Origin: Bradyrhizobium sp. Ce-3
GTDB taxonomy: Bacteria > Pseudomonadota > Alphaproteobacteria > Rhizobiales > Xanthobacteraceae
Direction of reading: 5' to 3'
DNA length: 64,000 bases
NCBI RefSeq assembly: GCF_022835695.1
Contig: NZ_BQUV01000002.1
Span: 868,001 to 932,000, forward strand
The position numbers and the translations under genes are program-made. The notes beneath the pieces were generated by a model. The model worked only from the letters and a program-made list of their open reading frames with translations. It was not told the DNA's origin and searched no databases. This document shows, piece by piece, positions 50,360-59,764 of this stretch. Every line of letters starts with the position of its first letter. Position 1 is the stretch's first letter.

Positions 50360-52213
50360 TCATCCCTCCGGCACTCCGGCCACGCGCATGCCCTCGCAAA
50401 GACGCTCTTGTCCCGCGAGATAAATAGGATTGTCGCTTATCTTGGCGGCGCGCAAGCGGCGGATCGTAAAGCTTGGGTTGAGCGCAAATCCCGCTTTCGC
50501 GGCTGTTCGCGCCTCATCCAGCGTACCGAGCAAGCCCAAGGCAGCGGCGAGCGAAAAATGGGCGAGAGCATGAGTGCGGTTGGCCTCGATGCTTCGTCGC
50601 AGCCAACTGACGGCTTCGGCGTCCGCACCGATATGTAGTTTTGCCACGCCCACAAAACGCATCAACCGGTTGGCAACGAGATCGCGAGGGGACAGACGGA
50701 GCGCCTCGAGTACGTGGCCTTCAGTCTCGGTAGGGCAACCCATATAGAATTTGGCTAAACCAATAGCGCCATGAGCATAAGCCAAATTGCGATCAAGTGC
50801 TAATGCCTGCTCGCACTCGGTAATCCCTTGCGAGGCGCGGTTTGTGCTGATGTAGACGAGTGCCAGTGTCAGGCGAGCCGCAGCAATGTTGGGAGCTAGT
50901 GAGCGTGCCTTGATCGCGTTCGCTTCGGCTGCCGAAAGAAGCGCGGCTCGTTCGTCCGTTAGCAGGTCGGCTCCCATTGTCAGATCGACGTTTGCCATGC
51001 CGATCAACGCCCAAATCGCTGCGACCCCGTGGGGGTCGATCGCCAAAGCACGCTCAAAAAAGCCGCGCGCCCGAGTCGCGTGCTCGAGGGTCGGCCCCTT
51101 GTAGAAGCAGGCAGTACCCTGAAAGAACAGGTCTATTGCGTCGGGATGCCGCAACCGCTCCGCTTTTCGTGCCTCGGCTACAAAGAGTTGGACACCAAAC
51201 GAGTTGGCGAGCCTCGATACGATTTCGTCCTGCATATCGAAAAGATCGGCGACAGGTTTTTCGAAGCGCTCGGCCCAAAGATGTTTGCGGCTTTCGGCAT
51301 CGATGAGCTGCACGTTCACGCGAAGCCGCTTGCCGCTGAGCTGCATGGAACCTGCAAGCACGTACCGGACGTTCAACTCGCGACCGACTTGCCGTACGTC
51401 GATTGCTTTGCCCTTGTACGAGAACGCGCTGTTCCGGGCGATTACGAACAAGCCACCGACGCGCGACAAGTCTGTTGTTAAGTTCTCGGTTACACCATCG
51501 ATGAAATAGTCCTGTTCGGGATCGCCGCTGAGGTTGGCGAATGGCAGCACAACGATGGAAAGACGAGGCGGCGAAAGGGCGCTCGATTCCGTGTGGTCAG
51601 ACCGTGTCGTTGGGCCGGGCTCATCCCAGATCACTGCATATATCCGGACCGGGCGGGTGATGTTTTTGAGGTTCTGATCGCCCAAATCGACGAACTCAAC
51701 GCCGACCTTGCCTCGCACTTGATCGTAGGCAGAAGACGAGATGCAGATGCCGCCAGGGTCTGCGATGCCCTCGAGCCGCGCCGCGATGTTGACGCCGTCC
51801 CCGAATATGTCATGGGCCTCGACGATTACGTCGCCGATGTTAACTCCCACGCGGAAGGCAACGCACCTTTCTTCCTTCTCTTGGATTGTTAGTTCCTTGA
51901 TGCGGGTCTGAAACTGGACGGCGGCTCGGACAGCCTCAACTGAGCTTTTAAACTCCGCCAAGAACCCATCGCCAGTGTTCTTCACGATACGGCCGCCGTG
52001 CTCAGCGATTGCTGGCACAACAGCGTCCGCAAGGAGCGCGGTCAATATGGCGTGTGTCGCCTCCTCGTCATCGTGCATGAGCCGCGAATAGCCAGCCACA
52101 TCGGCGGCCAATATCGCCGACAACCTGCGCTCGACAGGGAATGGCCGCTCCTGCACCATGGCTCTCAACCCAACCGATGAAATATTGTACGACGGATCAG
52201 GAGATCGGGCCAC
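50360..52213 (-). CDS. Class III adenylate cyclase with TolB-like domain and TPR repeats
   Basis: A 617-residue protein in three parts. Residues about 28-190 are a class III cyclase domain: RLSAILAADVAGYSRLMHDDEEAT with metal-binding Asp, KNTGDGFLAEF, and FGDGVNIAARLEGIADPGG. Residues 215-350 (LSIVVLPFANLSGDPEQDYFIDGVTENLTTDLS) match the TolB/FlgO-like domain found in many such cyclases. The C-terminus is a series of TPR-like helices (RALAIDPHGVAAIWALIG, EALRLSPRDLVANRLMRF). No membrane segment is seen. Initiation could also be at ATG 52159. Composition is somewhat less GC-rich than typical neighbours. Confidence 0.9.
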   Translation of the reverse strand: MARSPDPSYNISSVGLRAMVQERPFPVERRLSAILAADVAGYSRLMHDDEEATHAILTALLADAVVPAIAEHGGRIVKNTGDGFLAEFKSSVEAVRAAVQFQTRIKELTIQEKEERCVAFRVGVNIGDVIVEAHDIFGDGVNIAARLEGIADPGGICISSSAYDQVRGKVGVEFVDLGDQNLKNITRPVRIYAVIWDEPGPTTRSDHTESSALSPPRLSIVVLPFANLSGDPEQDYFIDGVTENLTTDLSRVGGLFVIARNSAFSYKGKAIDVRQVGRELNVRYVLAGSMQLSGKRLRVNVQLIDAESRKHLWAERFEKPVADLFDMQDEIVSRLANSFGVQLFVAEARKAERLRHPDAIDLFFQGTACFYKGPTLEHATRARGFFERALAIDPHGVAAIWALIGMANVDLTMGADLLTDERAALLSAAEANAIKARSLAPNIAAARLTLALVYISTNRASQGITECEQALALDRNLAYAHGAIGLAKFYMGCPTETEGHVLEALRLSPRDLVANRLMRFVGVAKLHIGADAEAVSWLRRSIEANRTHALAHFSLAAALGLLGTLDEARTAAKAGFALNPSFTIRRLRAAKISDNPIYLAGQERLCEGMRVAGVPEG

Positions 52214-52324
52214 ACTGCTAATGTCGCCTGATGGCCCGTAGCCGACATCGCGAACCCCGTCCCTTTGGTCCGCTTCTGACGATAATGCAGACTGTCGCCA
52301 GACGGCGGATTATGGGTGCACGCC

Positions 52325-55300
52325 CTAATTATTCGTCGTCGGCAGGTCGTTGGGGCCGTACTGCTTGAACTCGAAGATCTTGCGAGTCAGGCCGGGCGCC
52401 AGCGCCGAGATCGGGTTGACGCGCAGCACCGGCTGGCTCGGCGTTCCCACCACTTCATAGGTCACGCCGATCAGGCCTTCATTGCTTCCGGCGCCGAGGA
52501 AGATCCCGAAGAACGGGATCTGGCCGAACATGTTGTTCAGCCCGTACATCGGAATGAAGGTGCCGTTCATCCGCACCTGATTGCCGAGATAGTCGATGCT
52601 GCCTTCGATGGTGGCGCCGATGGTCGGTCCCTTGACCACGCCGTTGCGGATCGAAAGCTGGCCGCTCTGCCGCGTGAACTCGGCGCGCAGCGCGTCGAAG
52701 CCGATGCCGTTCTGGGTGCTGACCGGCCCGCCGGCGACGGCGCGGTCGAGCTGGGTTTCGCCCTTCACCGAGAAGCCGGTGATGTTGATGAGCCCTTCCC
52801 GCGGGCTCGGTTCGGGGATCGGCGGCTCCATCGCCAGCGTGAGCTGACCGCCGAGCACCTTCGAATAGGTGTCGATGAAACGCAGGAACGCGCCGGCATC
52901 ACTGGTCTGCAGATAGATCACCTCGCGGCCCTGCTGGCGTCCGCGCATGTCGACCGTGACGGGGGTGTCGCGGCCGACCTTGCCGCTCAGCGTGAACGCC
53001 TTGAAGTACCCGTTGCGGCGCGACACCTTGGCATCGACGCTGCGCAGCGCCTCGCCGTTGAAGCCCGCCACCGCGCCGAGCTTCACATCGACATCGAAAT
53101 CGGTGGTCTTGGCTTTGCTCTTGGGATCGCTGTCGCGGCCGGAGATCGCCGATTTCAGGAAGCCGCGGCCGTCGAACACGTCGCCGCGCATCGTTACCTT
53201 GATCACGCCGTCGGGACCGCGATCGGCCCGCAGCGATGTCTTGTCGCCTTCGGACGGCGCATAGGTCGGGAAGTTCGCGTTCATCAGGTCGCCGTTCTGG
53301 TCGACCTCGAGCGCGCCCTTGATCGAGACGCCGGCGCCGTCGATCGAGATGTCCTCGAACCGCGTCGACTGCCCCTTCGGCACCACGTTGAAGGTCGCCT
53401 TGCTGGCCCTGCCCTGCGCCTTGACCCAGCCGGGCAGGATGTTGTCGAGCTTGAGCTGGGTCAGGTCGGCCTCGACGCCCATCTTGGTGGTCGGATTGTC
53501 GCCGCTGCCGATCTTGCCGTTCAGCTTGATCGGGATCGCGCCCGACACCGCGGGACCGAGATCAAGCCCGAGGCGCGCGCGGCTCGCATCATCCAGCGTC
53601 GCCTGCAGCTTGACGTCGGCGTCGCCGTCGGCCGGCTTGCGGTAGTCGAGCGAGGCCGCCTGGCCGTTGATCTTGACGTCGCCCTTGACCTGGAAGCCGG
53701 CGTTGCTGGCGATCACCTTCAGCGTGTTGGCCTCGAGCTTCTGGTTCATCACCAGCTTGTCGACGGCAACGCCGGAGATGTCGGCGGTCACCGCATATTG
53801 TGTATCGGCCTTGGTCAGCCCACCTGTCACCGGCATGCCGAGATTGATCGTCGCCGTGACGTTGCCCTTGCTGGCATTGGGATCGATCGGCGGACCGGAG
53901 AGATCACTGAGCCGGTCGGACGCGAGGATTTCGGCGGCGGCAGGCACCGGGCAGTCGACCCGGAACTTGACCTTCGACGGCGACGGCTTCGGCGCCATGT
54001 CCGGCACTTCGAAGGTGAAATCCGACAGCGTGATCTTGCGGCCCGCCGGCGTGTCGGCGATGCCCTGGTTGATGGTCACGGTCGCAGTGCGGCCGGTCAC
54101 CCTGGCCTTCAGATCCGCATCATGCACCGCGGGCATCTTGTCCACCGGACGCACGGTGACGCCTGAAGCGACGATGTTGACCGAGAGACCGTCATCCGGG
54201 ATCGGCGGCCCCTTGCGCGACAGATTATGCACCGGCGAATTGACCCCGACGTCGATGCGCTGGAGCGTACCGCGGTCGATCCGCTCGAGCACCCATTCGC
54301 GCACCTCAGGCACGATGATGATCGGCCAGATCCGCTTCAACGCGGAGGCCGACATCGGGGTGCCGGCGAAGCCGAGCTGCAGCCGCGGCTCGCCGGAATA
54401 GTCGATGCTGCCGGTGCCGGCGACGCCGATCTCGCCGTTCGAGATGTCGGCCTGGGTCAGCAGCACGCGCTTCTTCTCGGTGTCGAACCGGAAACCGATA
54501 TTGATGCGATTGAAGATCAGCGGCGGCTCGTTCTTGTCGTCGCCCCCGGCCAGCACGATGGTCCCGCCGGACAGGCCGGCCTGCCAGTCGGTGACATTAT
54601 CGTTTGGCGGCTCGAGATGCCCGAGCAGCGTGATGCGGTTGGCACCCGAGACGATCTTGATCGGCGCCAGCAGCACCCGCCGCCCGGAATCCCACTCGAC
54701 GCTCATCTCGGCCGAATCGACCGGCATCGGATAGTCGGGCGTGTCGGTGTCGATGATGTTGCCGGCGCCGACATTGATCTTGCCGCGGAAATAGGTCGGC
54801 AGGCCGTCGCGGCCGAGCTCGCCCTTCAGCTCGCCCGACATCGGCAGGTCGGCCGTGTAGGTGAGATCCTTGGTCCGCATCGCCAGCAGGATGTTCCGGG
54901 TGGAAACCTTGTCGGCCTTGATGTCGACCGAGCGCACACCGTTCTGCTGCGGTCCGACCAGGACACGGACCGACCAGGGCTTGGCGCCCTCCTCGCCGAA
55001 GCTGAGCGCAACGCCGCCGCCGCTCGGGCGCCGCAGGCTCAGGCTGATATTCTCAAAACTCCATTTGTTGCCGCGCTGCTGGTCGTCGACGACGAGATTG
55101 CCGTTCTTCAGGCCGATCTCGTTGAGGTTCTGCCCGTCGAGCCCGGTCATGCTGAGGCTGTCGAGCCAGTCGAGACCGGCGAGCAGCCCGCTCTGCGCCG
55201 AATCGGGCGGGGCCGCCGAGGGCTCGGAGGCAACCGGCGGCGCGGCAACCGGCGGCGGTGCCGCGGTCCCCGGACGCGGGAAGGTCGGCGGCAGCCCGGC

Positions 55301-55948
55301 CTCGCGCTTGGAGGCCACGCCGGTGGCGAGCGGCTTGGCGGTGTCGCCCGCGGACACCGTCACGTTGCCGTCGGGCGTGATGCGCACCGACAATTCGGCA
55401 TCGACCAGATTGAGGCTCTCCGCCCGCAGCTGGCCCATCAGCAGCGCCGTCCCGGACAGCCGCACCTCAGCCTTCGGCGCGCTGGCGACGACCGCATGGT
55501 CGCGGTCGCGGACGATGATGTCGCGGATGCGCACCGCGATCCTGATGCGGCCGGCGCGCTCGATCTGCGTTCCGCCGACCTCGACGGTGTTGCCGTGGCC
55601 GATATTCTCCTCGATCGCCGCGGCAAGCCACGGCGTCGCCAGATCGAGATTGATCGGACCGGCACCGAGCCGCCACCACAGCGCGCCGAAGCAGGTCGCG
55701 AACATCACGACCAGCACCACGAGAACCAGGCCGATGCGACGGATCCAGCGCTCGCCGTTCAGCCAGCGCTGCATGCCGGAGCAGAAATCGGTGAAGCGAT
55801 GCAGGTTGCTGTTGGAACGCGACAGCAATTGCCGCGCACGGTTGCCCGCCGCCTCATCCTGCTCGTCCCACGCGGCGTCGTCTTCCCATTGCGAGAAGTC
55901 GGTCCCGGCGCGCGGATTTGGACCCTGCGGCGACGTGTTCCTTGCCAT
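52325..55948 (-). CDS. Very large AsmA/YhdP-like (DUF3971) envelope protein
   Basis: About 1207 residues from ATG 55948; the frame extends to 56029 without conserved sequence. After a hydrophilic cytoplasmic N-terminus there is one membrane helix (IGLVLVVLVVMFATCFGALWW, about residues 71-92), then a long beta-rich periplasmic part with many alternating hydrophobic strands. The C-terminal NGVVKGPTIGATIEGSIDYLGNQVRMNGT and MFGQIPFFGIFLGAGSNEGLIGVTYEVVG match the AsmA-like/DUF3971 C-terminal domain. YhdP/AsmA proteins are thought to bridge inner and outer membranes and move phospholipid. It stands alone and is divergent from the bcp gene. Confidence 0.88.
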   Translation of the reverse strand: MARNTSPQGPNPRAGTDFSQWEDDAAWDEQDEAAGNRARQLLSRSNSNLHRFTDFCSGMQRWLNGERWIRRIGLVLVVLVVMFATCFGALWWRLGAGPINLDLATPWLAAAIEENIGHGNTVEVGGTQIERAGRIRIAVRIRDIIVRDRDHAVVASAPKAEVRLSGTALLMGQLRAESLNLVDAELSVRITPDGNVTVSAGDTAKPLATGVASKREAGLPPTFPRPGTAAPPPVAAPPVASEPSAAPPDSAQSGLLAGLDWLDSLSMTGLDGQNLNEIGLKNGNLVVDDQQRGNKWSFENISLSLRRPSGGGVALSFGEEGAKPWSVRVLVGPQQNGVRSVDIKADKVSTRNILLAMRTKDLTYTADLPMSGELKGELGRDGLPTYFRGKINVGAGNIIDTDTPDYPMPVDSAEMSVEWDSGRRVLLAPIKIVSGANRITLLGHLEPPNDNVTDWQAGLSGGTIVLAGGDDKNEPPLIFNRINIGFRFDTEKKRVLLTQADISNGEIGVAGTGSIDYSGEPRLQLGFAGTPMSASALKRIWPIIIVPEVREWVLERIDRGTLQRIDVGVNSPVHNLSRKGPPIPDDGLSVNIVASGVTVRPVDKMPAVHDADLKARVTGRTATVTINQGIADTPAGRKITLSDFTFEVPDMAPKPSPSKVKFRVDCPVPAAAEILASDRLSDLSGPPIDPNASKGNVTATINLGMPVTGGLTKADTQYAVTADISGVAVDKLVMNQKLEANTLKVIASNAGFQVKGDVKINGQAASLDYRKPADGDADVKLQATLDDASRARLGLDLGPAVSGAIPIKLNGKIGSGDNPTTKMGVEADLTQLKLDNILPGWVKAQGRASKATFNVVPKGQSTRFEDISIDGAGVSIKGALEVDQNGDLMNANFPTYAPSEGDKTSLRADRGPDGVIKVTMRGDVFDGRGFLKSAISGRDSDPKSKAKTTDFDVDVKLGAVAGFNGEALRSVDAKVSRRNGYFKAFTLSGKVGRDTPVTVDMRGRQQGREVIYLQTSDAGAFLRFIDTYSKVLGGQLTLAMEPPIPEPSPREGLINITGFSVKGETQLDRAVAGGPVSTQNGIGFDALRAEFTRQSGQLSIRNGVVKGPTIGATIEGSIDYLGNQVRMNGTFIPMYGLNNMFGQIPFFGIFLGAGSNEGLIGVTYEVVGTPSQPVLRVNPISALAPGLTRKIFEFKQYGPNDLPTTNN

Positions 55949-56257
55949 TGCCTCTCGGTGCTGACGGCGAAGCTGATCGCCGCCATCGGGGCGCCCGTCG
56001 ATTCGTATCGAGCGCTCCTGTGCCGGCATCGCCGCCTATCCTCGCCTAATCATGTTACTCGCCGATGGCCCCCGGAGCGGACCAAATCCACCAATCAAAA
56101 GCCAATTCAGCAAGCAGACGGGTAACGCGTCGAATTCCTTGTCACCATACTCCGTGGCCATCAAACTTGCCCAGCCGCCGGTGCGAATCCGGCCGCTGCG
56201 AATAAGACCCGCAATACCCCAATGGTTGAGCTTCGGAAAGCGACGAAAGGAAGGCGT
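55949..56257. other. 309-bp divergent intergenic region
   Basis: Lies between the AsmA-like gene (minus) and the bcp gene (plus) and must hold both promoters. No terminator, RNA or repeat was recognised; frames crossing it have no coding character. Confidence 0.4.
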
Positions 56258-56986
56258 ATGTCCAAGAAAACGCGCAAGAAATCCTCCAACACAACCGGAA
56301 AGCGGGTCGCAACAAAGGTTGCGCGCGCCGCAAGCGCAAGCACTGGGAAGTCCGCGACCAAAACCCGCACAACGGTTGCGAAGAAGGCAGCGGCCAAAAC
56401 CGCAAAGACCAAGTCCGCAAAGCCCAAGTCCGCAGCGGCTGTTCAAGCCAAAGCCTCGCACAAGGCCGCATCGAAACCGTTAAGGCCGAAGCCGGCCGCG
56501 ACCGTGACCAAATCGTCCGCCGTCACACTTGCCGAAGGCGCCGCGGCACCGCGCTTCAACCTGCCGCGCGACGGCGGAAGCAGCGTGTCCCTGGCCGATT
56601 TTGCCGGCAAGAAGCTGGTGCTGTTCTTCTATCCCCGCGCCGACACCCCTGGCTGCACGAGGGAGGCGATCGATTTCACCCGGCTAAAAGGCGAGTTCGC
56701 AGCCAGCGGGACCGACGTGGTCGGCATATCCGCCGATACGGTTAAGGCGCAGGAGTCATTTCGAAACAAACACCAGCTGTCGGTGCCGCTGATCTCGGAT
56801 CCGGCCCATGAGATGCTGGAAGCGTATGGCGTCTGGGGCGAAAAATCCTTGTATGGCAGGACCTTCATGGGAATTATTCGCACCACGGTTCTGGTCGATT
56901 CCAGTGGAAAAGTCGCCCGGATCTGGCGCCATGTGAAGGTCGACGGCCATGCCGAAGCGGTATTGGAGGCCGCCCGCTCGCTCTGA
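56258..56986 (+). CDS. bcp: Bcp/PrxQ-type peroxiredoxin with lysine/alanine-rich N-terminal tail
   Basis: A 242-residue protein from ATG 56258 (GAAAGGAAGG upstream). Residues 1-90 are a Lys/Ala/Thr/Ser-rich basic tail resembling histone H1. The AhpC/TSA domain follows: LAEGAAAPRFNLPRDGGSSVSL, FFYPRADTPGCTREAIDFTRL with the peroxidatic Cys133, SADTVKAQESFRNKHQLSVPLISDP, GIIRTTVLVDSSGKVARIWRHVKVDGHAEAVLEA. The second cysteine five residues after the first, common in PrxQ, is replaced by Ile, so it is a 1-Cys form or uses another thiol. The tail may bring peroxide removal to DNA. Confidence 0.9.
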   Translation: MSKKTRKKSSNTTGKRVATKVARAASASTGKSATKTRTTVAKKAAAKTAKTKSAKPKSAAAVQAKASHKAASKPLRPKPAATVTKSSAVTLAEGAAAPRFNLPRDGGSSVSLADFAGKKLVLFFYPRADTPGCTREAIDFTRLKGEFAASGTDVVGISADTVKAQESFRNKHQLSVPLISDPAHEMLEAYGVWGEKSLYGRTFMGIIRTTVLVDSSGKVARIWRHVKVDGHAEAVLEAARSL

Positions 56987-57086
56987 CCGGAGGGGTTCCG
57001 TTTCCTGAAAATTAACCATGGCGAGCTCAAATCGCCCCCGCAAATTAGCCGTACGGAGCTTGGTCCGACCGGCCGCGGGAGTACCG

Positions 57087-58439
57087 ATGTCGAGCCGGTC
57101 CGGTCATCACCACCACAAGCACCACCATCAGCAGGACCATGGCCGGGCGCCGGCGCGCCGCCCGGCTCCCCATCCCGCCGCCCCGGCAGCGGCGGCCTCC
57201 GGCGAAGGCTACACCATCGTCCATGCCGGCAAGCAGGTGCGGTTCGGGCCGGTGGTGTTCTGGATCGCGGTCGGCACCGTGGTGCTGCTCGGTATGTGGT
57301 CGGCGGCGACCGCGACCTACTTCGCGTTCCGCGACGACGTGCTGACCCGGCTGATCGCGCGGCAGGCCGAGATGCAATACGCCTATGAGGACCGCATCTC
57401 GGAGCTGCGCGCCAAGGTCGACCGCGCCACCAGCCGCCAGCTGCTCGATCAGGAACAGTTCGACCAGAAGCTCGACCAGATCACGAAGCGGCAGTCGACG
57501 CTGGAATCGCGCGCCACCGCGCTCGGCGCCATGCCTGATGTTACGACCACCGGATCGATCAAGCCGCAGGGCCGCGCCGAGGCCGCGCCCGCCTCCGGCC
57601 CGCTGAAGCCCTCGCCGATCAGCGACACCGTGATCTTCGTGGCGCCGCCGGATCGCGAGGCACGGCTGGAATCGCGCGCACCGCTGATTGCCAAGGCGCA
57701 GCCGAACCAGTTCGCCAAGGCCCAGGGCGTCGACAACGTGCTGGTGCGCCTGCAGACCTCGCTTGACCAGGTCGAGCGGCGCCAGATCGCTGCGCTCTCC
57801 TCGGTCGAGGACAGCATCGATTCCAAGGTGCGCCGGATGCGCGGCGTGATCTCCGATCTCGGCCTCAACATGGCGCAGCTCGAAGCCGCGGTGCCGCGCT
57901 CCGGCATGGGCGGACCGTTCGTTCCCGTGAAGCTCTCTGCCGATGCCGGCGCATTCGAGCGCCAGCTCTACCGCATCAACATCAACCGCGCGCAGATGCA
58001 GCGGCTGAACCAGACGCTGGCGCTGGTGCCCTATCGCAAGCCCGTGGTCGGCGAGGTCGAGTTCACCAGCGGCTTCGGCGTGCGCTCTGATCCGTTCCTC
58101 GGCCGACCGGCGATGCATACCGGCCTCGACTTCCGCGCCGCGCAGGGCGATCCGGTGCGCGTCACCGCCAACGGCAAGGTGGTTTCGGCGGGCTGGGCCG
58201 GCGGCTACGGCCGCATGGTCGAAGTCGATCACGGCAATGGCCTCTCCACCCGCTACGGCCATCTCTCCGAGATCGGCGTCAAGGTCGGCGAATACGTCAA
58301 GATCGGCCAGGTGATCGGCGCCGTCGGTTCGACCGGCCGTTCCACCGGTCCGCATCTGCACTATGAGACCCGCATCGACGGCGAAGCGGTCGATCCGCAG
58401 AAATTCCTCCGCGCCGGTGTCCGGCTCAGCGCGGGCTAA
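57087..58439 (+). CDS. M23-family (LytM-type) peptidoglycan peptidase, membrane-anchored
   Basis: About 450 residues from ATG 57087 (57018 is an alternative). The N-terminus contains a histidine-rich stretch (GHHHHKHHHQQDHG) and Pro/Ala region, then one membrane helix (VVFWIAVGTVVLLGMWSAATATYFAF), a long coiled coil (residues about 110-310) and the LytM domain: FTSGFGVRSDPFLGRPAMHTGLDF and GPHLHYETRIDGEAVDPQKFL. The zinc ligands H and D of HTGLDF and HLH are intact, so it may be an active endopeptidase or an amidase activator. A clear terminator follows. Confidence 0.9.
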   Translation: MSSRSGHHHHKHHHQQDHGRAPARRPAPHPAAPAAAASGEGYTIVHAGKQVRFGPVVFWIAVGTVVLLGMWSAATATYFAFRDDVLTRLIARQAEMQYAYEDRISELRAKVDRATSRQLLDQEQFDQKLDQITKRQSTLESRATALGAMPDVTTTGSIKPQGRAEAAPASGPLKPSPISDTVIFVAPPDREARLESRAPLIAKAQPNQFAKAQGVDNVLVRLQTSLDQVERRQIAALSSVEDSIDSKVRRMRGVISDLGLNMAQLEAAVPRSGMGGPFVPVKLSADAGAFERQLYRININRAQMQRLNQTLALVPYRKPVVGEVEFTSGFGVRSDPFLGRPAMHTGLDFRAAQGDPVRVTANGKVVSAGWAGGYGRMVEVDHGNGLSTRYGHLSEIGVKVGEYVKIGQVIGAVGSTGRSTGPHLHYETRIDGEAVDPQKFLRAGVRLSAG

Positions 58440-58463
58440 TCCCAAAATCGCTCCGCGTGTTTG

Positions 58464-58500
58464 AAACCGGCGCTGGCCCAGGCCCACGCCGGTTTTGTTG
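58464..58500 (+). terminator. Intrinsic terminator between convergent M23 and DUF5666 genes
   Basis: AAACCGGCG (58464-58472) pairs with CGCCGGTTT (58487-58495), extended by TTGTTG. It starts 24 bp after the M23 gene stop codon and 8 bp before the DUF5666 stop, so it may work for both. Confidence 0.8.
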
Positions 58501-58507
58501 TGCCGGA

Positions 58508-59764
58508 TCAGCGGCGGCCACCACCGCCCATGCCGCCGGGCGGCCCGCCACCACCGAATCCGCCGCCGGGCCCGAATGGGCCACCGCCGCCACCAGGGCC
58601 GAATGGTCCGCCGGGCGAGCCGAAGCCGCCCGGACCTGGGCCGGTCGTTCCACCACTCAGGGGATCGGGCGCAGGACCGCCACCACCTGACGGCCCGCCG
58701 CCGGGCGCACCAGACGGCCCGCCAGGGCTGCCACTTGGGCCGCTACCACCGGGACCGCCGCCACCGGGCGCGCCGCGCCCGCCCGGTCCACCGGGTCCGT
58801 GTCCCGGTCCGGAACCGCCGGAGCCGCGGCCCGGCGTGCCGGGGTTGCGAACCGACGAACCCGGGAAATGGCCGACCGACTGCACCGATTCGACGCGCAG
58901 CTCGCGCGCGCCCGACAGCTGCGCATTGACGACCACGCGCGTATCGGCCGCCGGCGAGAACCGTGAATGGTCGCGCGCGACGAAGCCGGAGCCGAGCTGC
59001 AGATCATTGCCGACCCGCCGCACATAGGCCTCGATCAACAGCCGCTTGGCGCCGGCAAGATCGGAGAAATCGTCGGCGCGGCTGCGCGACACCTGCATCA
59101 CGTCCTGCGCGACATGGCCCTCGGCCAGCACCCGTTGACCGACCAGCGCGGTGTCGACGCCGGCGAGCTTGAGCTCGCCAATCCGCAAGCTACCTGCGCG
59201 GTCGCGCTCGAGCGGACCTGCGACGCGCGACGCGCTGTCATGGCGCTCCTGCACCAAGCTCGCGACCACGACACCATCGGTGCGGCGCAGCCCGAACACG
59301 GCGACCTGCGCGCCGACCTTCAACCAGCTCTCGCGGCCGCTCCAGGCGACTTTCTGACCGAGCACCATCAGCTCGCCCGCTTTGATCTGCTCGACCGGCC
59401 CGGTCACTTCGCTCGCCACGTCGATCCGCTTGGTCGACAGCGTGCCGCCGGCATCGCGCTCTGCCACCACGCGCGCGAGCTGGCCGATCCGCAACGCCTT
59501 GGCGCTCGCCGCCTCGCCGTCGATCCGCACCGGCACGTCGGCCGCATAGGCGACGCGCTCGCCGTTGACATAGATCGAGCCGAACCGCTGGATCACGCCG
59601 ACGATGCCGGTGCCGCCGATGCCTTGGTCGGAGCCGGTGATCCCGGTGCCGCCGATGCCCTGATCGTTGCCGCGCTTTTTGACCTGTGCGCCCGCAAGCG
59701 AGGTTCCGGCGAGCCAGAAGCCGATCAGCAGCGCGCGCCGGGAAATGACAGGCGAGCGTTTCAT
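58508..59764 (-). CDS. Exported DUF5666 protein with collagen-like Gly/Pro tail
   Basis: A 418-residue protein. An N-terminal signal (SRRALLIGFWLAGTSLAGA, possibly Tat-type because of RRA) is followed by a duplicated segment DQGIGGTGI, then three or four DUF5666-type beta units (FGSIYVNGERVAYAADVPVRIDG, VTGPVEQIKAGELMVLGQKV, VAGPLERDRAGSLRIGELKL). The last 110 residues consist almost only of Gly, Pro and Ser (GGPGGRGAPGGGGPGGSGPS). DUF5666 is of unknown function and resembles OB-type repeats of exported proteins. The start overlaps the upstream DUF6502 gene by 4 bp, implying coupled translation. Confidence 0.82.
   Translation of the reverse strand: MKRSPVISRRALLIGFWLAGTSLAGAQVKKRGNDQGIGGTGITGSDQGIGGTGIVGVIQRFGSIYVNGERVAYAADVPVRIDGEAASAKALRIGQLARVVAERDAGGTLSTKRIDVASEVTGPVEQIKAGELMVLGQKVAWSGRESWLKVGAQVAVFGLRRTDGVVVASLVQERHDSASRVAGPLERDRAGSLRIGELKLAGVDTALVGQRVLAEGHVAQDVMQVSRSRADDFSDLAGAKRLLIEAYVRRVGNDLQLGSGFVARDHSRFSPAADTRVVVNAQLSGARELRVESVQSVGHFPGSSVRNPGTPGRGSGGSGPGHGPGGPGGRGAPGGGGPGGSGPSGSPGGPSGAPGGGPSGGGGPAPDPLSGGTTGPGPGGFGSPGGPFGPGGGGGPFGPGGGFGGGGPPGGMGGGGRR

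Noticed and set aside
54227-56125. 632-codon plus-strand frame opposite the AsmA-like gene
   Set aside because: Mirror frame of a large real gene, with no recognisable motif.
58508-58860. Gly/Pro-rich tail of the DUF5666 protein as a frameshift artefact
   Set aside because: The frame runs without a break into the tail and ends properly before a shared terminator; similar tails are known in exported proteins.
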